From Camelimonas fluminis (GTDB taxonomy: Bacteria > Pseudomonadota > Alphaproteobacteria > Rhizobiales > Beijerinckiaceae), in contig NZ_BNCG01000007.1 of NCBI RefSeq assembly GCF_014656355.1, positions 1 to 64,000 of the forward strand: DNA of 64,000 nt. The letters are read 5' to 3'. Both the position numbers and the translations under genes were made by a program. The notes beneath the pieces are model-generated. The model made no database searches and had not been told where the DNA came from. It worked only from the letters and a program-made list of their open reading frames with translations. Of the stretch, positions 8,870-17,461 are shown in pieces (within the stretch, counting starts at the first letter, position 1; every line of letters begins with the position of its first letter).

Positions 8870-9894
8870 TGACCGCCCCCCGGCTTCGCGGCTGCATCAT
8901 AAACAAGACTATCCGTATCGAACGGCTTCGACAGTTGCCCGGTCGCGACCATGTTCGCCACAACCTGCTTCAGCGCCGGGCGGGACAGCGCCATTTTGAA
9001 CGAGGGGACGCGCGAGGTGACGGACGTCGTCAGCACCGCGTCGCCGCGCGGAATGTTAATCTTTGAATTCTGGCTGGCGATGGCGATGACCTCTTTGAGG
9101 TTCGCCGGATCCTGCATGAACGCTTCAGCGTCATTGCCCGCCGCGATGATGGCTTTGACTGTCTCTGGCGAGCGATCAATCAGGTCCCTGTTGACGACGA
9201 GCAGCGTTGAAGCGCCATTGGTTCCTGTGATTTCCTTCGGTCCGCTTGCCCGCGAGCCAACATAAACCGCCTTGCAGTCCTTGATGACCTCGCAAATGGA
9301 CGCCGAGGGCTCGAAGGTCATGCTGGCGTCGATCTGCTTCGACTTGAGCGCGCCATAGGACGTGTTGGGCGCGCCAACCGAGACAAAGGTGTAATCGCTG
9401 GCCTTCAGGCCCGCGAGGTTCGCGAGCTGGACGAACAGCAGTTCGCCGCCAGCGCCCCGGGCCGGCACGCCGATCTTCTTGCCCTTCAGGGCCAGCATCA
9501 TTGGCTTGAAATCGTGATTGCCATCCGGCACGTCGAGATCGGGACGAACGACAACCTGGAACGGGTTACGTTGCGCCCCGCTGCCGATCACCCTGATGTC
9601 AGCCCCCTTGATGGCGGCATTGATGGCAACCTCCGGCGGCGGCAGCGCCACATCGATGCTTTTCGCCAGCAGCGCCTGCATGCCCAGCGGCGCGGCCGGG
9701 ATCGGCTGCATCTCGCAGCGAATCCCGTGCTTCGCGCAAAAGCCTTTTGAGGTCGCAACCCGGTACAGCAGATTGCCGAGACCGGGGTAATCCTGAATCC
9801 GGATCACGGTTTCGGCTTTGGTCTCCTGGGCGCTGGCGCCCGTCACGGCCACTCCCGCCGCCAGCAAGGCGCCGGCCCACATCGACTTCCTCAT
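8866..9894 (-). CDS. SsuA/NMT1-like periplasmic substrate-binding protein
   Basis: A 342-aa solute-binding protein of the nitrate/sulfonate/taurine family. It begins with an export signal (MRKSMWAGALLAAGVAVTG, cleavage probably after ASA-Q). The mature part opens with VIRIQDYPGLGNLLYRVATS, the typical first strand and helix; LAKSIDVALPPPEVAINAA and GVPARGAGGELLFVQLANLAG follow the SsuA pattern. It is the binding component for the downstream ATPase and permease, whose gene it overlaps by ATGA. The gap to the dioxygenase gene upstream is 149 nt without a strong terminator, so read-through is likely. Ligand unknown; organosulfur is suggested by context. Confidence 0.88.
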   Translation of the reverse strand: MRKSMWAGALLAAGVAVTGASAQETKAETVIRIQDYPGLGNLLYRVATSKGFCAKHGIRCEMQPIPAAPLGMQALLAKSIDVALPPPEVAINAAIKGADIRVIGSGAQRNPFQVVVRPDLDVPDGNHDFKPMMLALKGKKIGVPARGAGGELLFVQLANLAGLKASDYTFVSVGAPNTSYGALKSKQIDASMTFEPSASICEVIKDCKAVYVGSRASGPKEITGTNGASTLLVVNRDLIDRSPETVKAIIAAGNDAEAFMQDPANLKEVIAIASQNSKINIPRGDAVLTTSVTSRVPSFKMALSRPALKQVVANMVATGQLSKPFDTDSLVYDAAAKPGGGQ

Positions 9895-10043
9895 GGTTTC
9901 CCCCTCGCGTCATGATTTTTCCTGTCCGCGTCGCGTACTGGCGTCCGCGGCATTGCCGCGAACGCTCCGGGCAGGCGATGGCCCGCCATCAGACCAGGGC
10001 GTCGCCCTCCCCGCCGAAGGAGCGACGCCGCAACCGGGGCCTG

Positions 10044-10886
10044 TCAGACGAGTGGCGATCCGCCGATCGTGATGCGGTGCATCAGGCGCCGCTCGCCGTC
10101 ATAGTCATTGACGGCGTAGTGCCAGGTGGAGCGGTTGTCCCAGAACGCGATGGAGCCTTCACCCCACTGGAAGCGGTACTGGAACTCGGGGCGGGAGGCG
10201 TGGGCATAGAGATAGTTGAGGAGCGGCGCGCTTTCGCGCGGCGTCCAGCCAACAAACTGCGTGGTGAAGCCCGGATTGACGAACAGGATTTTTTTGCCGC
10301 TCTCCGGGTGCCGCAGCACGACCGGATGGACCGCATCCTGCGTCGCTGCCTCGGCGTTGCCCAGGCGTCCGTCGGAGCCTTTGGCGTAAGCTGACTTGTC
10401 GCCGAAGACATGACGGCTGGAATGGACCGCCTGCAGCCCCTCCAGAACGCTTTTCAACCCGTCGGACAGCGCCTCATAGGCCCGGTTCATGCAGGCGAAA
10501 ACCGTATCGCCGCCACGGGTTGGCGTATCGCGCGCCAGCAGGATGGAGCCCAGAGCCGGGATCTGGTCATAGGAGTGATCCGTATGCCAGTCGCCGCCGA
10601 TATTGGTCTTCTGACCGGGCTCCTTGCGCACCTCGGCGATCTGCGGATAGCCCGAGGTCGCCTGGAAGAAGCGGTTGATGTCGATGTCGCCAAACCGTTC
10701 GGCAAAAGCAATGTGCTGCTCGGGCGTCAGCTTCTGGTTGCGAAAGAAGATTACGCCATGTTCGTTCAGGGCGTTGCGCATTTCGGCCACCGCCGCGTCT
10801 TCAAGCGGCTGGGACAGGTCGATGCCTTCGATGACCGCGCCAAGCGCGCCAGACGTCGGGTTGATATCGATATGGTGATTACGCAT
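10044..10886 (-). CDS. TauD/TfdA-family Fe(II)/2-oxoglutarate dioxygenase
   Basis: A 280-aa dioxygenase that would couple decarboxylation of 2-oxoglutarate to oxidative cleavage of its substrate. The iron facial triad is visible as His101 and Asp103 in GDWHTDHSYD and His256 in STWHYAVND; Arg271 in MHRITIGG is the 2-oxoglutarate anchor. These positions nearly coincide with E. coli TauD (99, 101, 255, 270). Family members release sulfite from taurine (TauD), cleave alkyl sulfates (AtsK) or degrade 2,4-D (TfdA). The neighbouring alkyl sulfatase and SsuABC-type transporter make a sulfonate or sulfate ester the best guess. It is the first gene of the minus-strand cluster, divergent from the TetR gene at 10975. 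Confidence 0.88.
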   Translation of the reverse strand: MRNHHIDINPTSGALGAVIEGIDLSQPLEDAAVAEMRNALNEHGVIFFRNQKLTPEQHIAFAERFGDIDINRFFQATSGYPQIAEVRKEPGQKTNIGGDWHTDHSYDQIPALGSILLARDTPTRGGDTVFACMNRAYEALSDGLKSVLEGLQAVHSSRHVFGDKSAYAKGSDGRLGNAEAATQDAVHPVVLRHPESGKKILFVNPGFTTQFVGWTPRESAPLLNYLYAHASRPEFQYRFQWGEGSIAFWDNRSTWHYAVNDYDGERRLMHRITIGGSPLV

Positions 10887-10912
10887 TGTTTCCTCGCTTC
10901 AGGTTCGTTAAA

Positions 10913-10953
10913 GAACCATAGTTCACATTCTTATTTTTAAGAATGATAATTCT
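10913..10953. promoter_or_regulatory. Array of inverted repeats in the divergent dioxygenase/TetR promoter
   Basis: Three inverted repeats, each with a 4-nt spacer, are packed into 41 bp of AT-rich DNA: GAAC-CATA-GTTC (10913-10924), CATTCTTA-TTTT-TAAGAATG (10926-10945, perfect 8-bp arms) and AGAAT-GATA-ATTCT (10940-10953). They lie between the dioxygenase start (10886) and the TetR start (10975), the expected place for the TetR operator and both promoters. Confidence 0.65.
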
Positions 10954-10974
10954 GATTTGAAAGCTGTCAAGAGC

Positions 10975-11676
10975 ATGAACACGCTTCCCGTTCGCAATGT
11001 GTTGAACGCCGGCATGCTGGAGGGTTTCGCCGCGACCGGCATGCGGCCGGCCCATCAGGCGCGCAGCCGTGAACTGGTGATCCGCCTGTTCAACGAAGGT
11101 CTTGCCCTGCTGAATGACGTCGACTTCGACGGGCTCTCGATCGAAACCCTCTGTCACCGCACCGGATCGACGGTCGGGGCCTTTTACAGCCGTTTTGAAA
11201 ACAAGGACGCATTCGTCAACGCGCTACAGCGCATTGTCGTGGTCGGCGCCCGCCGGGAAATTTACGCGAACTATGAGAACGCCTCATGGGAAACCCTGGA
11301 CCAGCTCATCGGCGCCGTAGCGAGAGGGGCCGCCCTCTGGTACCGGCGGCACGAGGGGCTGGTGCGGGCGTCGCTGCGCCGCGCCAATGGCGAGCGGGAC
11401 ATGTGGACGCCGCTCCGCGAACTGGGCGAGCTGAATATTTCGTGCGCCCTGCCCCGTATCCTGACGTTCCTGCCGCCGCAGGCCCATGACGGCGCGGTCG
11501 ACAGGATCAGGCTGGCGTTCCAGATGCTGTTTGGCACGCTGAACAATATCGTTCAGGTCAACCCCGGTCCCTTCACCCTGGAGGACCGGCGCACGGCGCC
11601 CTTCATCGCTGAGGCGATGACCGGTTTCATTCGCGCGGGAGACCGGAGGGCCGACGGGGCCGGCCCAACAGGTTGA
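10975..11676 (+). CDS. TetR-like transcriptional regulator of the organosulfur cluster
   Basis: A 233-aa regulator. The DNA-binding part covers about residues 22-78, with SRELVIRLFNEGLALLNDVD, LSIETLCHRTGSTVGAFYSRF and ENKDAFVNAL; the FYSRFENKD segment corresponds to the TetR YxxFxxKe motif. The C-terminal domain is helical. It is divergent from the TauD-type dioxygenase across 88 bp that contain three inverted repeats, so it probably controls the 10.9-4.4 kb operon and itself. The frame is open upstream with a TTG at 10957, but the ATG at 10975 gives the natural length. It ends in a Gly/Arg/Ala-rich tail of about 10 residues. Confidence 0.83.
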   Translation: MNTLPVRNVLNAGMLEGFAATGMRPAHQARSRELVIRLFNEGLALLNDVDFDGLSIETLCHRTGSTVGAFYSRFENKDAFVNALQRIVVVGARREIYANYENASWETLDQLIGAVARGAALWYRRHEGLVRASLRRANGERDMWTPLRELGELNISCALPRILTFLPPQAHDGAVDRIRLAFQMLFGTLNNIVQVNPGPFTLEDRRTAPFIAEAMTGFIRAGDRRADGAGPTG

Positions 11677-11932
11677 CGACAACGACACGGGGCGTGGCCC
11701 GACCCACGGCATGCGAGCCTGACGCCAGGCTCCCGGCCGAGCCGCCGCCGACCTCGTGACGGCCATGGGCAACCCGGAGATGGCGCTTCACACCAGAACG
11801 CGAGAGCATGATTCATCGCGTTCCGACGACGTCCGAACGGCGCAACGCATATCTGCAGGACATGCGTTGCGCCGATTTGAACTGTGGAGGTCGCGGGCGC
11901 CAGTACCGTCGCGACCTGGCGCCAGGCGGCTC

Positions 11933-14164
11933 CTACCGCCGGTGAAATCCACCCCCGTGGAAGCCGCCGCCATGGAAACCGCCCCCATGAAAGCCTCCGC
12001 CGCGAAACCCGCCGCCTCCAGGGAAGCCGCCACGGAAGCCTCCTCCAGCGAATCCGCCGGCGCGGAAATGCTCAACGCGCTCCCCACGGAACCGGGCGGC
12101 CTGCTCACGATTGAGCTGGCGAAAATTGTCGCCTGCGGCGTTGGCCCAATGGCCGCCCTGATGCTGTTGCCACCCCTGTGCGCCCCGCCGCATCACCTCG
12201 CCATTACGGCCGGCATAGAGATCATTGGCCCGGGGGTGGTTTTGACGAAATTGGGCTGCGGCGTTGCCTGCGCCCGCGGGGCCGGCAAGATGACCCCGGC
12301 CCCGGTTTTCCAGCCGGTTGCCTGCGACATTGGCGATGTGGTTTCCTCCTCCGCCGATGCGCGTGTGAACGATGTTTCTGTTCCAGCGGTTGTAGATGTT
12401 CGCCTGATTGAAACTGACGTGGTTGAAGTTGTTGACGACGACGTTGCGGCCCCAGCCCCAACCACCATGCCAACCCCAGCCACCACCAGCCCAAGCTGCG
12501 CCTGCGATCGCGCCAAAGGTGAAGCCGGTCGCGGCGCCCCAGGCGAAGCCCGCGCCATAGCCATAGGTCAGCGGCGCCGGATACCAATAGGCGCCAATCC
12601 ACGATGGATAATAATACCCCGTGCCGTAAACCACGACCCCGGCCGGGGCCACCACGGCGCCGTAATAGCCGGGGGTATATCCGGTGTAGATCACGTCGTC
12701 TGTCGCGCCATAGACTTGGGCGTAAGTGACGTAGTGCAACGATGATTCAGGCGGGATGGCGTAGATCGCTGACGGCACCTCGGCAGCCGCCCGCCACGGC
12801 CCGTTCAGGCTCGCCGCGGTGAACCAGACGCCGTTTTCGATCGCATAAAAGACGTTGTTGACCTTGATGACGGGGACGGCTGCATTGACGACGTACTCCA
12901 GGCTGGTTCCGGGAACCGGCCTGAGTTCAGGCTTGCCGTCATAGCGGACAGTCAACGTGGCCTTGCGCCGGTCAACGGTGGCCGTCTGCGGAATCTGGCT
13001 GTCGATCAACGCCTCCTGGGCCTGTGGCGTGCCGCTCACCGAGGCCAGGACGTCGCCCTTGGGGTGACTCTCGGGGATTTTCGAAAAATCCGCCGGGAGC
13101 TGGTTGCTGGCGACGAAGCTCCACGGGCCATTGTCGAGGGATTTTGACCGGAACCAGCGCCCGGCGATCAGGACGTAATAGTCCTGCGAGCTCACATCGA
13201 CGATGACCTGGCTGGAGGTGTTCTTCACGTAAAGCAATTGCGTATCCGCAATCGGCGCATATTCCGGGTCGCCCGTGCTCTGGACGAGCGCGGCGGGCGT
13301 CTCGCTGACATGAAGCGCAGGAAGCGCGCCGGCCGCGACCGCGTCCGCAATCTCCGGCGGAGCGTTGTCCAGCAGGTTCACGCGCGAAGCCTCCGCCTTG
13401 ATGAGCCCGGCCAGTTGCGCCGGTGGCTGCGCCGCCAGAGACCAGGCTCCCTCGACCGATTGCGCGGACCACCAGTGCTTCAGAGCGCGAAGATAATACA
13501 CGCCCTGGGCTTCATCGAAGACGATCAGGGCGGGCGTATTGATGACCCGGAGCAGTTTGCCAGTCAGTGGTCGCAGTTGCGGCTTGCCGTCGACCAGCAC
13601 CAGCAGGGCGGGCGTCTTGCTGAAGATGATCTTCGGCGGCTCGTTCTTCACCGGAAGAGCTTGGGTTCCGCCCTCGGCTTCGGCCACGGCGAGGCCTGTC
13701 TGCAGACGCGCGAGGGAAATGGAGCGCAGGCCCTGCGCGTCACGGCTCAGGGCGGCGGCATAAGCGGCGGCGTTCGCCATGTCTGAAGGAAAATTCGTTT
13801 TCACCACTTCGACATCATCAAGCGCCACCTGGTCATTCGCCTTGTCGACCTGGGTGCGCGCCTTGAACCACACCACGCCGAGCGTCTTCGCTTCGGCGCC
13901 GGGCCTGTCGACCGAGACCGCTGCGCGCGCTTCAAGAACATTGTTCCGCCAACGTTCAACCTGCGGCTGGTAGACGGTAATCTCACGATCTCCATCGGCA
14001 ATCACCCGTGGCCATGTCTGCGCGTCCCAGGCCTGGGACGCGGCGCGGCCGGCCGGCGCCGGCGCTGGCTGGGCGAACGCTGGAGCCGGTGGAACGAGGA
14101 TGCCGATGACGGCGAGGGTAGCTACTGTGGCGTGAAAATGGGATCGAAGCGCATTTCGCATCAT
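11933..14164 (-). CDS. Large secreted envelope protein with three internal repeats and Gly-rich tail
   Basis: A 743-aa protein with a signal peptide (residues 1-31, ending PAFA). After an N-terminal domain (about 45-175) come three related modules at about 186-248, 297-358 and 402-464, each following a pattern like DGKPxLRPV-x-YVxN-x-PVI-x-YY-x-GxWFxAxSLxGPW. Then follows a Tyr/Gly/Trp-rich segment (about 495-575), an Asn/Arg-rich segment, and a C-terminus of repeated GGGFHGGGFHGGG units. I know this type only as a conserved hypothetical protein of Alphaproteobacteria; no enzyme motif is visible. The tail and Tyr-rich part suggest a surface or periplasmic structural role (inference). The gene stands alone, divergent from the carrier gene at 14321. 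Confidence 0.75.
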   Translation of the reverse strand: MMRNALRSHFHATVATLAVIGILVPPAPAFAQPAPAPAGRAASQAWDAQTWPRVIADGDREITVYQPQVERWRNNVLEARAAVSVDRPGAEAKTLGVVWFKARTQVDKANDQVALDDVEVVKTNFPSDMANAAAYAAALSRDAQGLRSISLARLQTGLAVAEAEGGTQALPVKNEPPKIIFSKTPALLVLVDGKPQLRPLTGKLLRVINTPALIVFDEAQGVYYLRALKHWWSAQSVEGAWSLAAQPPAQLAGLIKAEASRVNLLDNAPPEIADAVAAGALPALHVSETPAALVQSTGDPEYAPIADTQLLYVKNTSSQVIVDVSSQDYYVLIAGRWFRSKSLDNGPWSFVASNQLPADFSKIPESHPKGDVLASVSGTPQAQEALIDSQIPQTATVDRRKATLTVRYDGKPELRPVPGTSLEYVVNAAVPVIKVNNVFYAIENGVWFTAASLNGPWRAAAEVPSAIYAIPPESSLHYVTYAQVYGATDDVIYTGYTPGYYGAVVAPAGVVVYGTGYYYPSWIGAYWYPAPLTYGYGAGFAWGAATGFTFGAIAGAAWAGGGWGWHGGWGWGRNVVVNNFNHVSFNQANIYNRWNRNIVHTRIGGGGNHIANVAGNRLENRGRGHLAGPAGAGNAAAQFRQNHPRANDLYAGRNGEVMRRGAQGWQQHQGGHWANAAGDNFRQLNREQAARFRGERVEHFRAGGFAGGGFRGGFPGGGGFRGGGFHGGGFHGGGFHGGGFHRR

Positions 14165-14320
14165 GTTGCCTCCGCAAGCAGATCCAACTTTGCCGAAACG
14201 TAATTCTCATATTTTACGTTGACGGGCGGTGGGCTGTCGCAACTTCATGTTGCCACCACCGCCGCCGGGCGGGAAAACAAAGGCGCGTTAGCTGCGGGTT
14301 CAGGATGTGAGGTCGCAACC

Positions 14321-15184
14321 ATGGTGACGACAGTTTCCCTGATCGCCATAAAGATCAGCGTGGCGTTGCTGATCATGGCGATAGGCCTCGGCGCCCGGCT
14401 CACCGACGCCAGTTTCCTGCTGCGCCGGCCGGGGCTCCTGCTGCGGTCAGTCCTCGCCATGTATGTTCTTGTGCCCCTGACGAGTTTCGCGCTGGCGAAG
14501 CTGCTGCCGCTTACCGGCAGCATGCGGGCCGCATTGCTGGTTCTTGCGGTGTCAGCTGGCGCGCCCCTGCTGCCCAGAAAGTTGCAGGCATATGGCAATG
14601 GCGCCTTCAGCTTCAGCCTGGTGGTGATCTCGTCACTGCTGGCAATCGTGCTGGCCCCTGCGTGGCTTGCCCTGTTTGCCCGCCATTTCGGTGCGCCAAC
14701 CCTGATTTCCGTGCGGGATGTGGCGTCGGCGATCGCGATCACCTTCCTGGCGCCCCTCCTTGCAGGCATGGTCGCGGGCAGGTTTTTTCCGGCGCTGGCG
14801 GATCGCTACGCCAGCCGGATCTCGGCGATTGCCGGGCTGGTTCTGGCGCTCGGGGCTGTCGTCCTGCTGGGCGCGCACTGGCGAATGCTGGCGGAGATCG
14901 ACCTCATCGGGCTGGTGGCCCTGCTGCTGCTCGTGACGATCGCAACCCTCATTGGCCATGTCTGCGGCGGTCCGTCCGAAGGCAACCGGACGACCCTGGC
15001 GATCGCATGCGCGACGCGCCATCTGGGCGTCGCCGTGATCATTGCAACGGCGTTCCCAGGGCCACGCGTCGTGGTCATCCTTGCCTGCTACCTGCTGACA
15101 TCGGCCATCATCTCACTGCCCTACCTGCGCTGGCGACGGCGCGTGGCTGAAGCCGCAGCGGCCAGTCACCGTCAATTGGCCTGA
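14321..15184 (+). CDS. Bile acid:sodium symporter (BASS)-like membrane carrier
   Basis: A 287-aa hydrophobic protein with about nine transmembrane helices. It resembles the BASS/ACR3 superfamily: the short first helix LIAIKISVALLIMAIGLGAR, the LPLTGSMRAALLVLAVSAGAPL segment in the substrate region, and the late motif RTTLAIACATRHLGVAVII, which corresponds to the second conserved core of BASS proteins. The frame extends upstream to 14219 but the extension is not hydrophobic and lacks family features, so the ATG at 14321 is used. Substrate is unknown; family members move bile acids, pyruvate, pantothenate or arsenite. It is a lone gene with no catabolic neighbour. Confidence 0.7.
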   Translation: MVTTVSLIAIKISVALLIMAIGLGARLTDASFLLRRPGLLLRSVLAMYVLVPLTSFALAKLLPLTGSMRAALLVLAVSAGAPLLPRKLQAYGNGAFSFSLVVISSLLAIVLAPAWLALFARHFGAPTLISVRDVASAIAITFLAPLLAGMVAGRFFPALADRYASRISAIAGLVLALGAVVLLGAHWRMLAEIDLIGLVALLLLVTIATLIGHVCGGPSEGNRTTLAIACATRHLGVAVIIATAFPGPRVVVILACYLLTSAIISLPYLRWRRRVAEAAAASHRQLA

Positions 15185-15376
15185 GCAAAGCAGGGCTTGG
15201 GACACAACCCGGCCGGGCAGCAACCAGCCTGACGTGGCGGCTGATGCCTGACGCCGCATGCATCGCACGCCCGATCTGGATGAGGCCAGCCCTGGCGCCG
15301 TTCGCTGAGGTCCTCCCCCGGGGACATCGAACAGGCGCCTCAGGCGATCCAAAAACGGCGTCCCGGTTTCCGGCGC

Positions 15377-16597
15377 TTATTTGTTCACGACGCCAAGCGT
15401 ATTGATGTGATCGCGATAATTCTGCCGGGTATGCTCATCCACAACGGCGACCGGCGCCGAGATGACGAGGCCGGCGGCGGTGCCAACGGTGTGCGCCGCG
15501 CCCGCGGTCACGGAGACAATCGCATCGCCAAGCCCGTGCCGGCTGTCAGTCAGGGTTTGCCCGGAGGAAAGACGGCCGCCGATCAACTGGACGATCTGTG
15601 GTGATTCAGCAAATTTGCTGTGGTGCAAGCCATCGCCGGCGTTGATCTTGGTCAGATCAATCACCGTGATTTTGTTTGCCGCGAGTTCCTCCCGGTAGGG
15701 CGACTGTTCCGGGTCGATGGCTCCAAGCCGGGAAACGTCTCCCCAAACGCGGCGGGACAGCGCCAGGGCGCGATCGTCACGGGAGACAAACAGCGTGAAG
15801 CGTGGCCGCCTCTGTCCCATATCCTCGATTTGCGAGCGGAACACATCGACGTCCACATCCGGCGCCGCCAGCATGACATTCCTGAATTTGGCCGGCAGAC
15901 CGCCATTGCGGATGGCCATCTGCCGCAATGCTTCCAGCGCCAGCCAGTTCCCCATGGAATGAGCCAGGATGGAAACCTCCCGGATCTCGGGGTTGCGGGC
16001 AAGATACTGAAACAGCCGCTCTACGGCGTTGCGCGTGTAGTTTGTGCTCTCCCGGTCATAGCCATAGGCAAGCAGGCTCCCGCGAGACGGCCACGTCGCC
16101 AGGATCGGCACGCTGCGCAGCTTCGAATCCTGAACGATCTGTGCAAACCGGAACACAGCGTCTTCAAAGTGATTGTTGAAGCCGTGGATGAACACGACCA
16201 CGCTGCGATCCGACGTCTTGCGAACGTTTGCGTTGAGCCACTTCTCCGCATCGGCCTGGCTGACCTGCTCCGCCTTCAGCGCTGCGAAGTCAGTGGCCGG
16301 ATCAGCCGGGAGCTTTTTGGGCCAGGCGACCTCTCCGGGCTTGCGGACGCCGTCCGGCGGGATCGAAACCGAAATCTCCGCGAACGCCGGCGTGCGGGCC
16401 CGTTCGCCGCCAAACAATTCGCCAGGCTTGCTGGAGGCTTCGCGGGTCGTGGCCACCAGCATGTCGACGCGCGCAGCTGACGGCGAGGCCGCCACGGGCT
16501 GGAGCACGCCCGATGGCCGGCTTGCACAGCCCGAAAGCCCGCTGGCGACCAGGGCCATGGCGCCCAGCATGGGCCAACGACGATTACCGGATATCAT
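15377..16597 (-). CDS. DUF900-family alpha/beta hydrolase lipoprotein
   Basis: A 406-aa protein with a lipoprotein signal (MLGAMALVASGLSGC; lipobox LSGC), so probably anchored in the envelope. The hydrolase core begins with VVVFIHGFNNHFEDAVFR (oxyanion-hole strand) and contains the nucleophile elbow AHSMGN; FRNVMLAAPDVDVDVF supplies an acidic strand and HHSKF near the C-terminus may hold the catalytic His. This is the DUF900 pattern, serine hydrolases of unknown substrate. The ATG at 16597 places the lipoprotein signal at the N-terminus; the extra 20 residues available upstream do not look coding. No partner gene is obvious. Confidence 0.8.
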   Translation of the reverse strand: MISGNRRWPMLGAMALVASGLSGCASRPSGVLQPVAASPSAARVDMLVATTREASSKPGELFGGERARTPAFAEISVSIPPDGVRKPGEVAWPKKLPADPATDFAALKAEQVSQADAEKWLNANVRKTSDRSVVVFIHGFNNHFEDAVFRFAQIVQDSKLRSVPILATWPSRGSLLAYGYDRESTNYTRNAVERLFQYLARNPEIREVSILAHSMGNWLALEALRQMAIRNGGLPAKFRNVMLAAPDVDVDVFRSQIEDMGQRRPRFTLFVSRDDRALALSRRVWGDVSRLGAIDPEQSPYREELAANKITVIDLTKINAGDGLHHSKFAESPQIVQLIGGRLSSGQTLTDSRHGLGDAIVSVTAGAAHTVGTAAGLVISAPVAVVDEHTRQNYRDHINTLGVVNK

Positions 16598-16736
16598 GAC
16601 GCCCCCAACAGGCCCGCTCCGGGCCCAAGCTCCAACGAACACATCGCCAGCACCCATCCTCCCTCCACCACTGGGGCAACGGTCTGGCGTCAGACTGCGG
16701 GGAGAACTGCGGCAAAACCCAAGGATCGCAAAGCTC

Positions 16737-16859
16737 TTACGGCTTCAGCACCCGGCCGATGATCGCCGAGCAAACCAGGAAAATTCCCATAAGCGCAACG
16801 GTTTCCAGCACTGGCGGCAGCGACGCCACGATCAATTGTCCCGTCCCGATCTGAAACAC
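16737..16859 (-). CDS. Possible 40-aa small membrane protein
   Basis: Translation from a GTG at 16859 gives a 40-residue peptide with one convincing hydrophobic helix (PPVLETVALMGIFLVCSAII) and a basic end (GRVLKP). The frame stays open about 20 codons further upstream (including a Trp-rich part) with no ATG, GTG or TTG, so the start is unclear and this may be the remnant of a longer gene. It overlaps nothing and lies just downstream of the small lipoprotein gene on the same strand. Overlapping readings in other frames look worse. Evidence is composition only. Confidence 0.3.
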   Translation of the reverse strand: MFQIGTGQLIVASLPPVLETVALMGIFLVCSAIIGRVLKP

Positions 16860-16909
16860 ATATTTTCCAACCGCCCAGGAGAACCATGCTGTACGGGAAA
16901 CGCCATGAC

Positions 16910-17155
16910 CTATTGCGGCGCGGACTGCATATACAGGTTGACCCTTTGCCGGTCAGTCAGCGGATACAGGCTCTGGCACTCCTGAAAGTAATCGCTCCCG
17001 GGCGCCCGGTTGGACGGATCGGCGCAAAGCGTCTGCAATTCCTGCTTGCGCTGCGCTGAGGACTGACACGCCGCCAACAACAGGCAACTTGCCGCCATGG
17101 CGACGACGCCAAACAAACGGAATGATGACATCTGATGACGCCCGGCGTCGTTCAT
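16910..17155 (-). CDS. Small lipoprotein (81 aa), function unknown
   Basis: An 81-aa protein with a lipoprotein signal: FRLFGVVAMAASCLLLAAC, lipobox LAAC, then a short polar domain with two further Cys (TLCADP and FQECQS) that could form a disulphide. The start at 17155 is preferred because AAAGG lies at a suitable distance; an internal ATG at 17131 has no ribosome-binding site. The open frame upstream to 17398 runs through a repeat element and a terminator, so it is not coding. No family is recognised. The C-terminal half (DPSNRAPGSDYFQECQSLYP) looks like a conserved small domain. Confidence 0.6.
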   Translation of the reverse strand: MNDAGRHQMSSFRLFGVVAMAASCLLLAACQSSAQRKQELQTLCADPSNRAPGSDYFQECQSLYPLTDRQRVNLYMQSAPQ

Positions 17156-17250
17156 TGGTTTTACCTTTCGCCAACTGATCGTTGTAGCCAACACGCGTTC
17201 AAACCTGCATCTAAAACGGAATTTATATTCCGGCGCCGGATCGCCAGGCT

Positions 17251-17329
17251 GCTGACGCCTCCGCGACCTGCAAAGTTCAAGCGCCGTCGGGGGCTTCTCC
17301 CGCACGCCATGGGCCTGACCCATGGCGTG
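17251..17329 (+). repeat. Dispersed intergenic element, copy 1
   Basis: Contains the 21-bp core GCTGACGCCTCCGCGACCTGC (17251-17271) shared, with one or two differences, with copies at 33217 and 38877. It is followed by a perfect 11-bp hairpin, arms CACGCCATGGG (17303-17313) and its complement (17319-17329) around CCTGA. The other copies also have the core followed by a hairpin of different sequence. Confidence 0.6.
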
Positions 17330-17367
17330 TTGGCATGACGCGGTGACTGGGGAGCATTCGGATGAAA

Positions 17368-17396
17368 GGAAAAGCGGGTCAGACGCCCGCTTTTCC
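17368..17396 (-). terminator. Strong hairpin terminator after the DUF1254 gene
   Basis: GGAAAAGCGGG (17368-17378) pairs perfectly with CCCGCTTTTCC (17386-17396) around a 7-nt loop. The A/T blocks flanking the GC stem make it a terminator in both directions. It lies about 65 nt beyond the stop of the DUF1254 gene. Confidence 0.8.
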
Positions 17397-17461
17397 ATCA
17401 GTCGACATCCTGTCGTCAGCGCAAGACATGCGGATCAAGGACGAACCGCATGCAGATGCGC

